From: Bacillus sp. V5-8f
Lineage (GTDB): Bacteria; Bacillota; Bacilli; Bacillales; DSM-1321
Assembly: GCF_002863565.1 (NCBI RefSeq)
Contig: NZ_PGUW01000006.1
Span: forward strand, 1-64,000
Length of the DNA: 64,000 nucleotides
Reading direction: 5' to 3'
Below, in pieces: positions 17,541 through 25,658 of this stretch. The notes below the pieces were generated by a model. That model did no database searches. It was not told the origin of the DNA and saw only the letters and a program-made list of their open reading frames with translations. Each line of letters starts with the position of its first letter. The first letter of the stretch is position 1. A program made the position numbers and the translations under genes.

Positions 17541-18989
17541 TTATTCTACATCAAATTTGGCTTCTTTTGGAGAAACCACTTTGGTTTTGTTTATAAGCTT
17601 GTAGCCAATCCAGAGAATCAGGAATAATGGCAAGCCGATATACGATACCATGGCCCCTTCCCAATCAATTTTCCCACCAGTAAATGCACTATAATTTTGA
17701 CCAAGGATAACAATCATGCATACAACCAAAGCGAACAATGGCCCAAACGGGTACCATTTTGCGCGGTACGGCAGATCTTTTAAATCACGTCCTTGGGCTA
17801 CATAAGCTTTACGGAAACGATAATGGCTGATTGCAATTCCAACCCAGGCAATGAAGCCTGACATTCCTGAGGCATTTAATAGCCATACATACACAACTCC
17901 GTCACCAAAGAATGTTGTTAAAAATGCAAGGGTACCTACCAGCGATGTCACGATTAACGCATTCACCGGAATTCCTCTTTTATCTAGCTTGCCTAAGAAC
18001 TTAGGAGCTTTTCCATCACGCGCCAAATCCCAAAGCATCCTGGTTGAAGCGTACATCCCTGAGTTTCCGGCAGATAAAATGGCCGAAAGAATAACTGCAT
18101 TCATGACAGAAGCCGCAAAAGCGAGCCCAGCTTTTTCAAAAACAAGTGTAAAGGGACTTACAGCAATGTCCGAGCTTAACAAGCTTTCCGTAGTATAAGG
18201 AATGATTAATCCGATAACGAAAATAGCAAGAATATAGAATAATAGGATGCGCCAAAATACTTGGCGGATTGCTTTTGGAATATTTTTTCTTGGGTCTTCG
18301 CTTTCTCCGGCAGCTACCCCTAGTAATTCAGTTCCCTGAAAGGAGAACCCGGCAGCCATAAAGATTCCCATAATGGTCATGAAACCACCATTAAACGGTG
18401 CATCATCCATTGTGAAGTTCTTAAAGCCGATTGCTTCACCGCCCATTATACCGAGGATCATCATAAATCCGGTGATTAAAAACACAATGACTGTCACGAC
18501 TTTGATAAGTGAGAACCAGTATTCAGCTTCACCAAATCCCTTGACAGACATGTAGTTTAACAGGAACATGATCGCAAGGCATAGTGCGCTCCATAGTACT
18601 GACGGGCTATCCGGGAACCAAAATTTCATGATTAATACAACTGCAGCTAATTCAGCTGCAATAGTAATCGCCCAGTTGTACCAATAATTCCAGCCTAGGG
18701 CAAAACCGAAGGCCGGATCCACGAATTTAGATGCATATACCCGGAAAGAACCCGCTACCGGCATGAAGGCAGCCATTTCAGCAAGTCCTGTCATCAAGAA
18801 GTAAACCATTATACCAATGGCAGCATAGGCAACTAGGGCACCTCCAGGACCCGCAGAATGGATGGCACCGCCACTAGCCAGGAATAACCCGGTGCCAATT
18901 GTTCCCCCGAGAGAGATCATCGTTAGATGCCTTGCTTTCAATCCTCTTTTTAATTGTGTAGGATTGTTTGATGCTGTTGTATTTCTCAT
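17541..18989 (-). CDS. lysP: lysine-specific amino acid permease (APC family)
   Basis: A 482-residue member of the amino acid transporter subfamily with about twelve hydrophobic segments. The family start LKRGLKARHLTMISLGGTIGTGLF, the AGFSFQGTELLGVAAGESEDP block and the SAGNSGMYASTRMLWDLA block are all present, the last two typical of basic amino acid permeases. Sequence alone would leave lysine, arginine, GABA and asparagine open; the lysine riboswitch in its leader settles it in favour of lysine import. AAGGAG stands 9 bases before the ATG. When lysine is plentiful the leader should terminate and shut uptake off. B. subtilis YvsH is a likely counterpart. Confidence 0.9.
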   Translation of the reverse strand: MRNTTASNNPTQLKRGLKARHLTMISLGGTIGTGLFLASGGAIHSAGPGGALVAYAAIGIMVYFLMTGLAEMAAFMPVAGSFRVYASKFVDPAFGFALGWNYWYNWAITIAAELAAVVLIMKFWFPDSPSVLWSALCLAIMFLLNYMSVKGFGEAEYWFSLIKVVTVIVFLITGFMMILGIMGGEAIGFKNFTMDDAPFNGGFMTIMGIFMAAGFSFQGTELLGVAAGESEDPRKNIPKAIRQVFWRILLFYILAIFVIGLIIPYTTESLLSSDIAVSPFTLVFEKAGLAFAASVMNAVILSAILSAGNSGMYASTRMLWDLARDGKAPKFLGKLDKRGIPVNALIVTSLVGTLAFLTTFFGDGVVYVWLLNASGMSGFIAWVGIAISHYRFRKAYVAQGRDLKDLPYRAKWYPFGPLFALVVCMIVILGQNYSAFTGGKIDWEGAMVSYIGLPLFLILWIGYKLINKTKVVSPKEAKFDVE

Positions 18990-19050
18990 CTGTTACACTC
19001 CTTTTTTGAAAGGTAAGAAAGTCTAAGATTATCAACCTGTATTGAAGTTT

Positions 19051-19136
19051 AGCTCCAGCGCCCGGCCCCGACGCACAGGACATGGCAGATGTTAGTCGAC
19101 GTTCCTTACAACGGGGCGATTGTCGCTTTTCTGAAG
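19051..19136. repeat. repeat-like GC-rich hairpin element in the lysP leader
   Basis: GCCCCG (19065-19070) pairs with CGGGGC (19112-19117), flanked by imperfectly complementary arms; GTCGAC lies inside. It stands out in base composition from the AT-rich leader around it. It looks like the compact GC-rich intergenic repeats seen in other Bacillaceae genomes, which I recall only in general form. It sits between the riboswitch terminator and the gene. Confidence 0.45.
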
Positions 19137-19140
19137 AGAG

Positions 19141-19390
19141 GCAAATAAAAAACAGCCGTCGAAGAAGATCGACGGCTGTTTGAATAACCCGTTTAATCCC
19201 TTCCGAAAGTAGCTCTCCACGTTTCCAGTAAGAAAACATGACAGTGGTGTTCCTGTTCGAAAACACCGCCAGCCTGGATATACAGTGAATATATCCAAGC
19301 TTCGGCGACTTATCCTTTCTGCCGGAGTCAACGATATTCGCTGTACCTCGTCCGCCATACTTATATAAGCCGCAGCCTCTACCTCATCGG
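19141..19390 (-). promoter_or_regulatory. lysine riboswitch (L-box) with terminator
   Basis: Read on the minus strand, the leader has the L-box landmarks in order: GAGGTAGAGGCTGCG, AAGTA, GTCGCCGAAGC and GGCTGG. P1 forms between the first block and CTACTTTC (plus positions 19205-19212). A perfect 12-bp terminator stem follows (AACAGCCGTCGA, 19151-19162 with 19169-19180) and then a T-rich run. Lysine binding to such aptamers favours the terminator and lowers expression of the downstream gene, here the permease. Confidence 0.92.
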
Positions 19391-19551
19391 TTAATGAGGA
19401 AATATTCAATTCATACTATAGAAGTATAATTTAATATCGTGAATCCCGCAATATATTTTTCATAAATCTAGTAAATATTATCTATTTTCCAAAACGGAAT
19501 TTGGTTAACTTTTAAGTGTTTATTATTCTACAAAAACAATATGCAAAGGGT

Positions 19552-20514
19552 TTAACAGGATTGGCGTTCGATTAATTCAAATTCCAATTTGATTTTTTGT
19601 GGGTCTTTATTTTCCATAAATAGATCAAAAGCCGTTTTCCCGATGGCTCCCAGCGGTAACGACACCGTTGTAATCCCTATAAGTTTCGCAATATCATCAT
19701 TATCAAAACCGATAACAGCCAGATTCCCGGGAATATCGATGCCAGCTTGTTTTGCAGATAAAATGCAGCCAGCCGCAGCCTGATCGCTTGTAATAATTAA
19801 GGCTTCAGGCCGATTTTCGAAATCTATCCATTTACGAAATATATCGGAACCATCGCCCATATTGTAGCAGCCTTCAAAGATCCATTCGGGTTTTGTTTCC
19901 AATCCATATTTTTTTGTGGCATCTTCATAAGCTTTGGCGCGTAAATGACTATTTCGGCCGGTTTTTCTGCCAAGGCTGTACCCAATTTTCCGATATCCCT
20001 TCTTATGAAGGAATTCAATTGCGCAAGAAAAGGCGGCATAATGATCAATGCTTACCGAGGGAAAAGTTGTTTGTGCTAAATCTTCACAAAATATAATCGG
20101 CCCATACTGTTTATATTCATGTATGGTTTTTAACTCGTTGATCTTGGAGCAAATGATAAGCCCGTCCAGCTGCTTCATTTTCAGCATTTCAAGTGCTTGT
20201 CTCTCTTTTTCTTTATCATAATTTGTTTGGAAAATGACAAGATGATATCCAAAAACATTTGCCTGGCGGGAAATGCCTTCCATGATTCGACCAAAATAAC
20301 GATGATTCGTATATGGAATCACGACACCTATAAGGTTTGTGTTCCCCCTTGATAAATGCACAGCATTAATGTTCCTTGTATATTGCAGTTGGTCGATTGC
20401 CTGCAAAACTGCTTGTTTTTTTTCACTGCTTACATAAGGGTGGTTGTTTAATACCCTTGAAACAGTGGAAACGGAGACACCAGCTATTTGAGCAATGTCT
20501 TTAATGTTTGCCAT
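19552..20514 (-). CDS. LacI family transcriptional regulator
   Basis: A 320-residue regulator. The N-terminal helix-turn-helix is unmistakable (NIKDIAQIAGVSVSTVSRVLN, with hinge YTRNINAVHLSRG near residue 50), followed by a periplasmic-binding-protein-like effector domain (about 60-320) with SVSIDHYAA, ALIITSDQAAAGC and VIGFDNDDIA blocks. The ATG at 20514 has GGTGAG upstream; a GTG three codons earlier is possible. A TGAAAC/GTTTCA palindrome in its own upstream region suggests autoregulation. No sugar gene is adjacent, so the effector and targets are unknown. Confidence 0.92.
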   Translation of the reverse strand: MANIKDIAQIAGVSVSTVSRVLNNHPYVSSEKKQAVLQAIDQLQYTRNINAVHLSRGNTNLIGVVIPYTNHRYFGRIMEGISRQANVFGYHLVIFQTNYDKEKERQALEMLKMKQLDGLIICSKINELKTIHEYKQYGPIIFCEDLAQTTFPSVSIDHYAAFSCAIEFLHKKGYRKIGYSLGRKTGRNSHLRAKAYEDATKKYGLETKPEWIFEGCYNMGDGSDIFRKWIDFENRPEALIITSDQAAAGCILSAKQAGIDIPGNLAVIGFDNDDIAKLIGITTVSLPLGAIGKTAFDLFMENKDPQKIKLEFELIERQSC

Positions 20515-20558
20515 TGGTATCACTCACCACTTGTTTGTTTTTACACTATTGTATATGA

Positions 20559-20572
20559 TGAAACCCGTTTCA
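20559..20572. promoter_or_regulatory. candidate LacI-type operator
   Basis: TGAAACCCGTTTCA has perfect 6-base half-sites around a central CC. It lies 45 bases upstream of the LacI-type gene, by a TATACAAT-like -10 on the minus strand. Its form resembles LacI/CcpA-family operators, though the centre is CC rather than CG. Confidence 0.5.
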
Positions 20573-20693
20573 CACCATATTAGCTACAATATTCACGATG
20601 TTAACAACGTAATAAACCGTTTTGCGGGTATTGCCATGGTCACCGTTTCATGCCCTATCATCAAGGTGATATATCAGGAGAGGGGGACATGAA

Positions 20694-20774
20694 ATGATCC
20701 TTGGTTGCCTGAGCATTGTATTCCTGTGTGCCACTGAACTGGCTACCGCTTATTTGGCCACTGAGTTAAAGTAA
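20694..20774 (+). CDS. possible 26-residue hydrophobic peptide
   Basis: A short ORF reading MILGCLSIVFLCATELATAY and six further residues ending ELK. It is mostly hydrophobic with two Cys and two Glu. The unusually strong GGAGAGGGGG lies about 8 bases before the ATG; an ATG five bases earlier is followed at once by a stop. It could be a small membrane peptide or a leader peptide. I do not recognise a family, and its short length makes chance occurrence possible. Confidence 0.35.
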   Translation: MILGCLSIVFLCATELATAYLATELK

Positions 20775-20855
20775 GGAAAAGTAAAATAACTGATTACAAT
20801 CAATTTTCGAATCTGTTGGTAACTCTAGGGGAAAATATCCCAACTGACAATATTG

Positions 20856-20883
20856 TTGTGATTTTATCTCTATCAAGTATAAT
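20856..20883 (+). promoter_or_regulatory. promoter of the rodA-like gene
   Basis: TTGTGA (20856-20861), a 16-base spacer and TATAAT (20878-20883), about 57 bases before the start codon. Confidence 0.6.
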
Positions 20884-20940
20884 GATAAGGTAAATTAGTT
20901 TGATCATTTGCTTGATCCTTTTTAAAAAGGGAGAGTTACC

Positions 20941-22113
20941 ATGCAGTCAGATAAAAATATATCGTCCCGTGTCGATTTCGGATTGGCATTTATCATATTT
21001 CTTTTGTTCATCGCAAGCTCGATTGCCATTTACAGTGCCCAGTCCACGGGCCAGTATGGACAGAACTTTCTGCTGAAGCAAATTGTATGGTATATCGTAG
21101 GAATAGGAATAATTATCGGAGTCATCACCTTTGACTCTGACCAATTAAAAAAGATTTCTTGGTACACTTACGGGTTTGGCTGTTTGCTGCTTGCCTTCCT
21201 GATTATCGCCCCTGATAGTATCGCAAAACCGGTCAATGGAGCAAAAAGCTGGTTCCAGGTCCCTTTTATGGGTTCTTTCCAACCATCGGAAATCATGAAG
21301 GTATTCTTGGTTCTATCCCTTGCTAATGTTATATCGAGCCACCATATAAAAACTCCTGTCAAAACTACACAAACCGATTTGTGGCTTTTGGGCAAGCTCG
21401 GGCTTGTAACGCTGTTGCCCCTGGCTCTGGTCATGCAGCAGCCGGATTTGGGAACATCACTTGTCTTATTGGCGATCTTGCTTGGAATGGTTTTTATATC
21501 GGGCATTTCATGGAAAATTTTGCTCCCTATTTTTGCCGGTGGAGCAGCCTTTGCTGGCACCATTATGTTTTTTGTGATTTGGCATCCTGAAATTCTGGAG
21601 AAATACTTAGGTGTGCAACAGTATCAATTTGGGCGGATTTATTCCTGGATTGACCCATATAACTATCAGAGCAGTACCGGGTATCACTTAACAAGATCAC
21701 TGCTTGCGATTGGTTCTGGACAGACGGATGGAAAAGGCATTGGATCCCGCGAAGTTTATCTTCCCGAGAGCCAAACCGACTTCATTTTCAGCGTCATTGG
21801 CGAAGAATTTGGATTTATTGGTGCAAGTATCGTCATAAGTTTATTCTTCCTGTTAATTTACCACATCACCAAAATCGGAATGGAAACAAAAAATAATTTT
21901 TATACCTATATATGTGTAGGTGTGATCAGTATGATAACCTTCCATGTTTTCCAGAATATCGGAATGACAATCGGTGTGCTTCCGATCACTGGAATTCCGC
22001 TTCCGTTCATAAGCTATGGGGGGAGTTCTTTAATGGGGAACATGCTTGCTATTGGGATTATTTTTAGCATTAGGTACCACTATAAGAAGTATATGTTTTC
22101 GACTGACACCTAA
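20941..22113 (+). CDS. RodA/FtsW-family SEDS glycosyltransferase
   Basis: A 390-residue polytopic protein of the SEDS family, which polymerises lipid II into glycan strands together with class B PBPs. About ten hydrophobic segments are visible. Conserved blocks are GAKSWFQVPFMGSFQPSEIMK (about 100-120), LESQTDF-type PESQTDFIFSVIGEEFGF (about 276-294, holding the essential Asp) and ITGIPLPFISYGGSSL near residue 350. Length and the QYGQN opening are closest to RodA of Bacillus (393 residues). It is not next to cell-shape genes and may be a second RodA-type copy. GGGAG precedes the ATG. Confidence 0.9.
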   Translation: MQSDKNISSRVDFGLAFIIFLLFIASSIAIYSAQSTGQYGQNFLLKQIVWYIVGIGIIIGVITFDSDQLKKISWYTYGFGCLLLAFLIIAPDSIAKPVNGAKSWFQVPFMGSFQPSEIMKVFLVLSLANVISSHHIKTPVKTTQTDLWLLGKLGLVTLLPLALVMQQPDLGTSLVLLAILLGMVFISGISWKILLPIFAGGAAFAGTIMFFVIWHPEILEKYLGVQQYQFGRIYSWIDPYNYQSSTGYHLTRSLLAIGSGQTDGKGIGSREVYLPESQTDFIFSVIGEEFGFIGASIVISLFFLLIYHITKIGMETKNNFYTYICVGVISMITFHVFQNIGMTIGVLPITGIPLPFISYGGSSLMGNMLAIGIIFSIRYHYKKYMFSTDT

Positions 22114-22136
22114 AAAGGAAAATGCTGCTGTGAACT

Positions 22137-22188
22137 GCACCTTCCATTGTTAAATCACGATTAACAATTGGGGTGCTTTTTGTTTTTT
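22137..22188 (+). terminator. terminator of the rodA-like gene
   Basis: A long imperfect stem (GCACC...ATTGTTAA with TTAACAAT...GGTGC) is followed by TTTTTGTTTTTT. Confidence 0.85.
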
Positions 22189-22281
22189 ATTTATTTTTGT
22201 TAGCATTTTATTAAATAGCCGAATGCCAAAGTTGCCGGTTACAACCCGGCAAACCGATTTTGTGCATAAATGATACAACAA

Positions 22282-22316
22282 AAAAAGGGAAACACGGGCG
22301 CAGTGTTTCCCTTTTT
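22282..22316 (-). terminator. terminator of the yfiY-like gene
   Basis: A perfect 14-bp stem (AAAAAGGGAAACAC with GTGTTTCCCTTTTT) has T-rich flanks on the minus strand. It lies 6 bases past the stop. Confidence 0.88.
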
Positions 22317-22321
22317 AAAGC

Positions 22322-23311
22322 TTATTTTTCAAAGAATATTTTCTCGATATCATCCAGCATTAAATTTGCTGCTTTTACACCACCGGCTGTATTCCAAATG
22401 GCGTCATCTACCTGATGTACCTGTCCATTCTTGACGGCATTCAAATTTTTCCATAATGGGCCATTAAGCCATTCTTTTTCTGTAGCCAGTGCTTTATTGT
22501 CCCCCTGTGGAGCATAGGTAAAATAAAAGAGGCGGTCTGCATCCATTTCAGGGATAGCTTCCTTTCCTACCTCAATCGCAAGATTCCCAAGTTTGTTCTC
22601 GGCGGTAAACAGTTTTTCTTGTTGTTTGGCACGTTTAAAGCCTAGTTCATTGAAAATAACGCCTGAAAAGGAATCGGTGTAATAAATACGGGTAACTCCG
22701 GCCATAAAACGGACAACAGACACCTCCTGATTCACTTTATCACCCAGTTTTTCTTTCAGGCTTGCCACTTTTTGATCATACTGGCCTAAGATTTCTTTTC
22801 CTTTTTCCTCCCTATTCAAGGCTTTTGCATATAAGCTAAAATTCTCTTTCCAATCTCCTCTTAAAGTCTCTGAAAACACAGTAGGGGCAATTTGGTTCAG
22901 TTTCTCATAGAAAGCCTCCTGACGCATCTTGTTTCCGATGATTAGATCGGGCTGCAGCGCTGCAATCTCCTCCAAGTTTACTTCACTTTCTGTTCCCACG
23001 ACCTGGACGTCCTTCATGTCGTCTTTAATATGGTTGTACCAAGGATCCCCAGTCCAGGATTGTACAGCCCCAACCGGTGTAACACCCATCGATAACAGGG
23101 CTTCAGTTCCTTCGTTTGTTAAAATTACTATTCTTTTAGGCGTTGCCGGGATGTCGGTAGTGCCCATGGCATGTTCCACTGTATAGCCTTTTTCCTTGGA
23201 ACCTGATTCTTCTTGTGTTTCTGCATTTTGTTCCTTAGAGCCGCATGCGGAAAGGATGATGGCAAAAATGACAGATAGCATTGCCAATAACATGGCATGT
23301 TTCCTTGACAT
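22322..23311 (-). CDS. yfiY: iron-siderophore-binding lipoprotein, YfiY-like
   Basis: A 329-residue solute-binding protein of the FecB/FhuD type. The signal peptide ends in the lipobox ILSAC (lipidated Cys23) and is followed by a Glu/Gln-rich linker. The mature part has the family opening KGYTVEHAMGTTDIPATPKRIV and the EEIAALQPDLIIGNKM helix-strand pair. It is divergent from two permease genes and an ATPase gene and shares their Fur-controlled spacer, so it is the capture protein of that importer. In B. subtilis YfiY-YfiZ-YfhA takes up schizokinen/arthrobactin-type hydroxamates; the same ligand is inferred here with moderate trust. Confidence 0.88.
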   Translation of the reverse strand: MSRKHAMLLAMLSVIFAIILSACGSKEQNAETQEESGSKEKGYTVEHAMGTTDIPATPKRIVILTNEGTEALLSMGVTPVGAVQSWTGDPWYNHIKDDMKDVQVVGTESEVNLEEIAALQPDLIIGNKMRQEAFYEKLNQIAPTVFSETLRGDWKENFSLYAKALNREEKGKEILGQYDQKVASLKEKLGDKVNQEVSVVRFMAGVTRIYYTDSFSGVIFNELGFKRAKQQEKLFTAENKLGNLAIEVGKEAIPEMDADRLFYFTYAPQGDNKALATEKEWLNGPLWKNLNAVKNGQVHQVDDAIWNTAGGVKAANLMLDDIEKIFFEK

Positions 23312-23342
23312 AATACTCCTCCTATAAATATGTAATATAATT

Positions 23343-23361
23343 ATTAATGATAATCATTATC
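23343..23361 (-). promoter_or_regulatory. Fur box of the yfiY-like gene
   Basis: ATTAATGATAATCATTATC contains a perfect GATAATCATTATC core. It lies 32 bases upstream of the yfiY-like start, fitting repression of that gene by iron-loaded Fur. Confidence 0.85.
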
Positions 23362-23415
23362 ATCACCTTCATTTTGATATTAAAATCAAATGGCGGATAT
23401 GTCAATAATCAAATT

Positions 23416-23434
23416 GAAAACGATTTTCATTATC
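23416..23434 (+). promoter_or_regulatory. Fur box of the yfiZ-like operon
   Basis: GAAAACGATTTTCATTATC matches the Fur consensus on the opposite strand as GATAATGAAAATCGTTTTC, about 15 of 19 positions. It ends one base before the -35 hexamer of the rightward promoter. Confidence 0.75.
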
Positions 23435-23435
23435 A

Positions 23436-23464
23436 TTGACAGGTGAATTCAATTTAAATACACT
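23436..23464 (+). promoter_or_regulatory. promoter of the yfiZ-like operon
   Basis: TTGACA (23436-23441), a 17-base spacer and TACACT (23459-23464). The transcript start would lie about 100 bases before the first permease gene. Confidence 0.65.
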
Positions 23465-23568
23465 TAAATGGTAAGTGAGATTTCCCGGATGTAAAAGCTG
23501 TGGGTTTTACACAGTCTTCATATTAATCATTAACAAGAAACAGGTTATTTAAGAGAGGAAAAGCGTAT

Positions 23569-24573
23569 ATGCTTTTAAAAACCGTATCTCAAAAAAAAAT
23601 GGGCTTTTTCTTATTAGTAGTAATCTTATTTTTTATAATGTGTGCCAGTGTAGTCTACGGGTATACCGATACTTCGTGGGGTACAGCTAAGGAAGCTTTC
23701 AACGATTTTAATGGCTCGAATGAACATATTATCATACAAACTGTAAGGCTCCCAAGATCTTTGATCGCAGCATGTGTAGGGGCGAGTTTAGCAATGGCCG
23801 GTGTGTTGATGCAGACATTGACTAAGAACCCACTTGCATCCCCAGGGACTTTTGGTATTAATGCGGGCGCTGGTTTGGCTGTGGTTGCTTCGGTTACATT
23901 TTTTTCAGTTAGCAGTTTGCAAGCCTATACATGGATATCCTTCTTAGGGGCGGCCGTTGCTGCGGTTGGGGTCTATGGAGCTGGTTCTTTTGGGCGTGAA
24001 GGCCTTACCCCAATGAAATTGACACTGGCAGGGGCGGCGATTGCGGCGTTGTTTTCATCATTGACTCAGGGGCTTTTAGTTATAAATGAGACAGCTCTTG
24101 AACAGGTTTTATTCTGGCTGGCAGGTTCTGTCCAGGGGCGCAAACTCGAAACATTGACTAGTATACTGCCTTATTTAGCGATTGGCTGGATTACCTCCTG
24201 TTTACTTGCATCCAGGATGAACCTTCTTTCAATGGGTGATGATGTCGCGAAAGGCCTTGGCCTAAGAGTTGGATTAATTAAAATTATTGCCGCACTGTGC
24301 GTTATATTGCTCGCAGGCGGTGCTGTGGCGATTGCTGGTCCTGTTGGCTTTATCGGCATTGTGATACCGCATGTCACCCGGGCTGCTGTGGGCATTGACC
24401 ATAGGTGGGTAATTCCTTACAGTGCACTGCTTGGCGCGATTCTGTTGGTCGCAGCGGATATCCTGGCCCGGTATGTAATTATGCCACGGGAAGTTCCAGT
24501 CGGAGTCATGACTGCAATAATCGGAACCCCTTTCTTTATATACATTGCAAGAAAGGGGTTAAATGCAAAATGA
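23569..24573 (+). CDS. yfiZ: iron-siderophore ABC transporter permease, YfiZ-like
   Basis: A 334-residue FecCD permease. The family signature RLPRSLIAACVGASLAMAGVL and the adjoining LTKNPLASPGTFGINAGAG lie at about residues 61-107, and the C-terminal block GPVGFIGIVIPHVTRA at about 259-274 contacts the ATPase. AGAGAGG precedes the ATG. Its stop overlaps the next permease start as ATGA. It acts with the following permease and ATPase and the divergent binding protein to import a ferric siderophore. Confidence 0.9.
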   Translation: MLLKTVSQKKMGFFLLVVILFFIMCASVVYGYTDTSWGTAKEAFNDFNGSNEHIIIQTVRLPRSLIAACVGASLAMAGVLMQTLTKNPLASPGTFGINAGAGLAVVASVTFFSVSSLQAYTWISFLGAAVAAVGVYGAGSFGREGLTPMKLTLAGAAIAALFSSLTQGLLVINETALEQVLFWLAGSVQGRKLETLTSILPYLAIGWITSCLLASRMNLLSMGDDVAKGLGLRVGLIKIIAALCVILLAGGAVAIAGPVGFIGIVIPHVTRAAVGIDHRWVIPYSALLGAILLVAADILARYVIMPREVPVGVMTAIIGTPFFIYIARKGLNAK

Positions 24574-25625
24574 ATAAGTACAAAAGTATTCGTTTGTTCA
24601 ATGGTTTCATCTCTTTTTTATTAGATCAAAGGGCTGTGACTGTTTTTGTAATTTTGCTTCTTTTGCTGTTTTCGTTATTTTTACTAAGCGCGAGTACCGG
24701 GCAAATGTTTATTTCACCTTTACGTGTGGCCAAAATTTTATTTGGTGCCGGAAATGAAATGGAAACGATGGTTGTTACTTCATTCAGGCTTCCCCGTATA
24801 GTGGTTGCTATTATGGTTGGAATGGCGCTTGCTGTGGCTGGCGGAATCCTGCAGGGGATGATCCGCAATCCGCTTGCTTCACCTGACATAATCGGATTAA
24901 CAGGCGGTGCTTCATTTGCGGTGGTTTCCTTCCTGGCCTTTTTTAGCGACACGAACAATTCATTGACGGTCAGCATTGCCTGGCTTCCACTCGCGGCGTT
25001 TGCCGGAGCTTCAATCACTGCTTTCTTAGTCTATTCCTTTTCATGGAAAAATGGAGTAGCACCGACCAGGTTGGTCTTAGTTGGAATAGGAATCTCAGCC
25101 CTGATGCAGGCTGGCACAACGATGATGATGATTTTGGGGCCTATTTACAGGGCTTCCCAAGCGAATATTTGGATAACGGGTTCTGTTAATGGAGCGAAAT
25201 GGACAGACGTTTATATCCTCGTACCCTTGGTGTTGCTAATTTTGTCTATCGCATTTGCACTAAGCCGTAATTTAAATGTTCAAGAGCTTGGGGAGGACAT
25301 TGCTCTAGGTGTTGGAAATAAAGTTGAAAAACAAAGGCTGTTTTTATTGGTCATTGCTACTGCCTTGACTGGAGGTGCCGTGGCATTTGGTGGAGGAATC
25401 GGGTTCGTGGGATTGATGGCTCCTCATATGGCAAGGCGTCTTGTCGGGGGCGCTTTTGGCGCTTTGTTGCCGATAGCTGCCTTAATAGGAGCTGTGTTGG
25501 TTCTTGTGGCCGACTTAATAGGCAGGACACTGTTCGCCCCCCTGGAAATTCCTGCAGGCGTGTTCACTGCCAGTATAGGCGCACCCTATTTTATCTATTT
25601 ATTATATAAAACAAGGAACACATAA
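24570..25625 (+). CDS. yfhA: iron-siderophore ABC transporter permease, YfhA-like
   Basis: A 351-residue FecCD permease that forms the second half of the channel. RLPRIVVAIMVGMALAVAGG and GMIRNPLASPDIIGLTGGAS mark the N-terminal half, and GGIGFVGLMAPHMARRLVG the C-terminal coupling region. The ATG at 24570 overlaps the preceding stop by four bases, pointing to coupled translation; a longer reading frame runs upstream inside the previous gene and is not credible. The slightly long N-terminus (about 35 residues before the first helix) is a family trait of YfhA. Confidence 0.9.
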   Translation: MNKYKSIRLFNGFISFLLDQRAVTVFVILLLLLFSLFLLSASTGQMFISPLRVAKILFGAGNEMETMVVTSFRLPRIVVAIMVGMALAVAGGILQGMIRNPLASPDIIGLTGGASFAVVSFLAFFSDTNNSLTVSIAWLPLAAFAGASITAFLVYSFSWKNGVAPTRLVLVGIGISALMQAGTTMMMILGPIYRASQANIWITGSVNGAKWTDVYILVPLVLLILSIAFALSRNLNVQELGEDIALGVGNKVEKQRLFLLVIATALTGGAVAFGGGIGFVGLMAPHMARRLVGGAFGALLPIAALIGAVLVLVADLIGRTLFAPLEIPAGVFTASIGAPYFIYLLYKTRNT

Positions 25626-25658
25626 ATATATTATTTTAGAAGAAAAGGAGAAAGGGAA

